A stretch of 6,769 nucleotides of DNA from Thermoflexus sp. (GTDB lineage: Bacteria > Chloroflexota > Anaerolineae > Thermoflexales > Thermoflexaceae). A model generated the notes under the pieces. The model saw only the letters and a list, made by a program, of their open reading frames with translations. It was not told where the DNA came from and did not search any database. Where the stretch lies: positions 1-6,769 of the forward strand of contig JAGHYO010000122.1 in the NCBI GenBank assembly GCA_017743605.1, written 5' to 3'. The position numbers and the translations under genes are program-made. This document shows, piece by piece, positions 6,501 to 6,769 of the stretch (positions are counted from its first letter, which is position 1; each line of letters opens with the position of its first letter).

Positions 6501-6769
6501 ATGATCGCGCTGGCCTGGAGCGGTGGGAAAGACAGCACGATGGCCCTGCATGCCTTGCGGCGGAGGGGCGAGCGCGTGGCCGTGCTGCTGGTCACCCTGA
6601 ACGAGGCTTTCGATCGCGTCAGCATGCACGGGGTGCGCCGCTCCCTGATCCACGCCCAGGCAGCTGCCCTGGGCCTCCCCCTGTATGAAGTGTGGCTCCC
6701 CCATCCATGCCCGGACGAGATCTACGAGCAACGGATGGGCGAGGCGGTCCGCGCGCTCATGGAGCAGGG
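6501..6769 (+). CDS. ATP_bind_4 (diphthine-ammonia ligase-like) PP-loop protein, 3' end cut by window
   Basis: N-terminal 89 residues of an adenine nucleotide alpha-hydrolase (PP-loop) enzyme. It opens MIALAWSGGKDSTMALHALR, with the PP-loop SGGKDS at 7-12 that binds the ATP pyrophosphate. SMHGVRRSLIHAQAAALGLP (41-60) matches the ATP_bind_4/DUF71 family, whose eukaryotic and archaeal members amidate diphthine on elongation factor 2. Bacteria lack diphthamide, so the bacterial members must act on another, unknown substrate. ATG 6501 is chosen because the hydrophobic first strand follows immediately, with GGGGGAT 4 nt upstream. In-frame ATGs at 6456 and 6462 would add a leader without family character. 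It is divergent from fabG and its neighbours to the right are unseen. Confidence 0.85.
   Translation, partial: MIALAWSGGKDSTMALHALRRRGERVAVLLVTLNEAFDRVSMHGVRRSLIHAQAAALGLPLYEVWLPHPCPDEIYEQRMGEAVRALMEQ

Overview
The window looks like chromosomal DNA from a GC-rich, probably thermophilic bacterium. The gene styles (TatA/B and TatC type, a bacterial cyclic 2,3-diphosphoglycerate synthetase-like GTPase, a HEPN/nucleotidyltransferase pair, an ATP_bind_4 PP-loop enzyme) fit a Chloroflexota lineage of the Thermoflexus/Anaerolineae kind. That placement is inferred from gene content and protein style; no rRNA or other marker here proves it.

Layout from left to right: (1) 1-1287, minus strand, the 5' part of miaB (tRNA methylthiotransferase), running off the left edge, with a good promoter at 1381-1410. 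(2) 1288-1593, a divergent intergenic region carrying the miaB promoter and, on the plus strand, a TATAAT box for the next unit. (3) 1594-2325, plus strand, a small accessory island: a HEPN-domain gene overlapping a minimal nucleotidyltransferase (MNT) gene, the architecture of HepT/MntA-type toxin-antitoxin modules. Both reading frames are disturbed at C-runs (1810-1813 and 2232-2239). (4) 2326-2380, a short convergent junction with a tRNA T-arm-like sequence and a GC hairpin that overlaps the end of the next gene. (5) 2351-6372, minus strand, a tightly packed six-gene housekeeping cluster transcribed right to left: fabG, an Asp23-family gene, nusB, a tatA/tatB-like gene, tatC and a cyclic-2,3-DPG-synthetase-like P-loop gene. 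Overlaps or gaps of 4-41 bp suggest a single operon with translational coupling. (6) 6373-6500, a divergent promoter region. (7) 6501-6769, plus strand, the start of an ATP_bind_4/diphthine-ammonia-ligase-like PP-loop protein, cut by the right edge.

The housekeeping genes cover fatty acid elongation (fabG), envelope- or membrane-associated Asp23, transcription antitermination (nusB), folded-protein export (tat) and tRNA modification (miaB). The only clearly accessory element is the HEPN-MNT pair. It lies against the strand of both neighbours and looks either decayed or, less likely, rescued by slippage. I see no convincing novel multi-gene system; the HEPN-MNT module and its unusual frame structure are the most interesting part.
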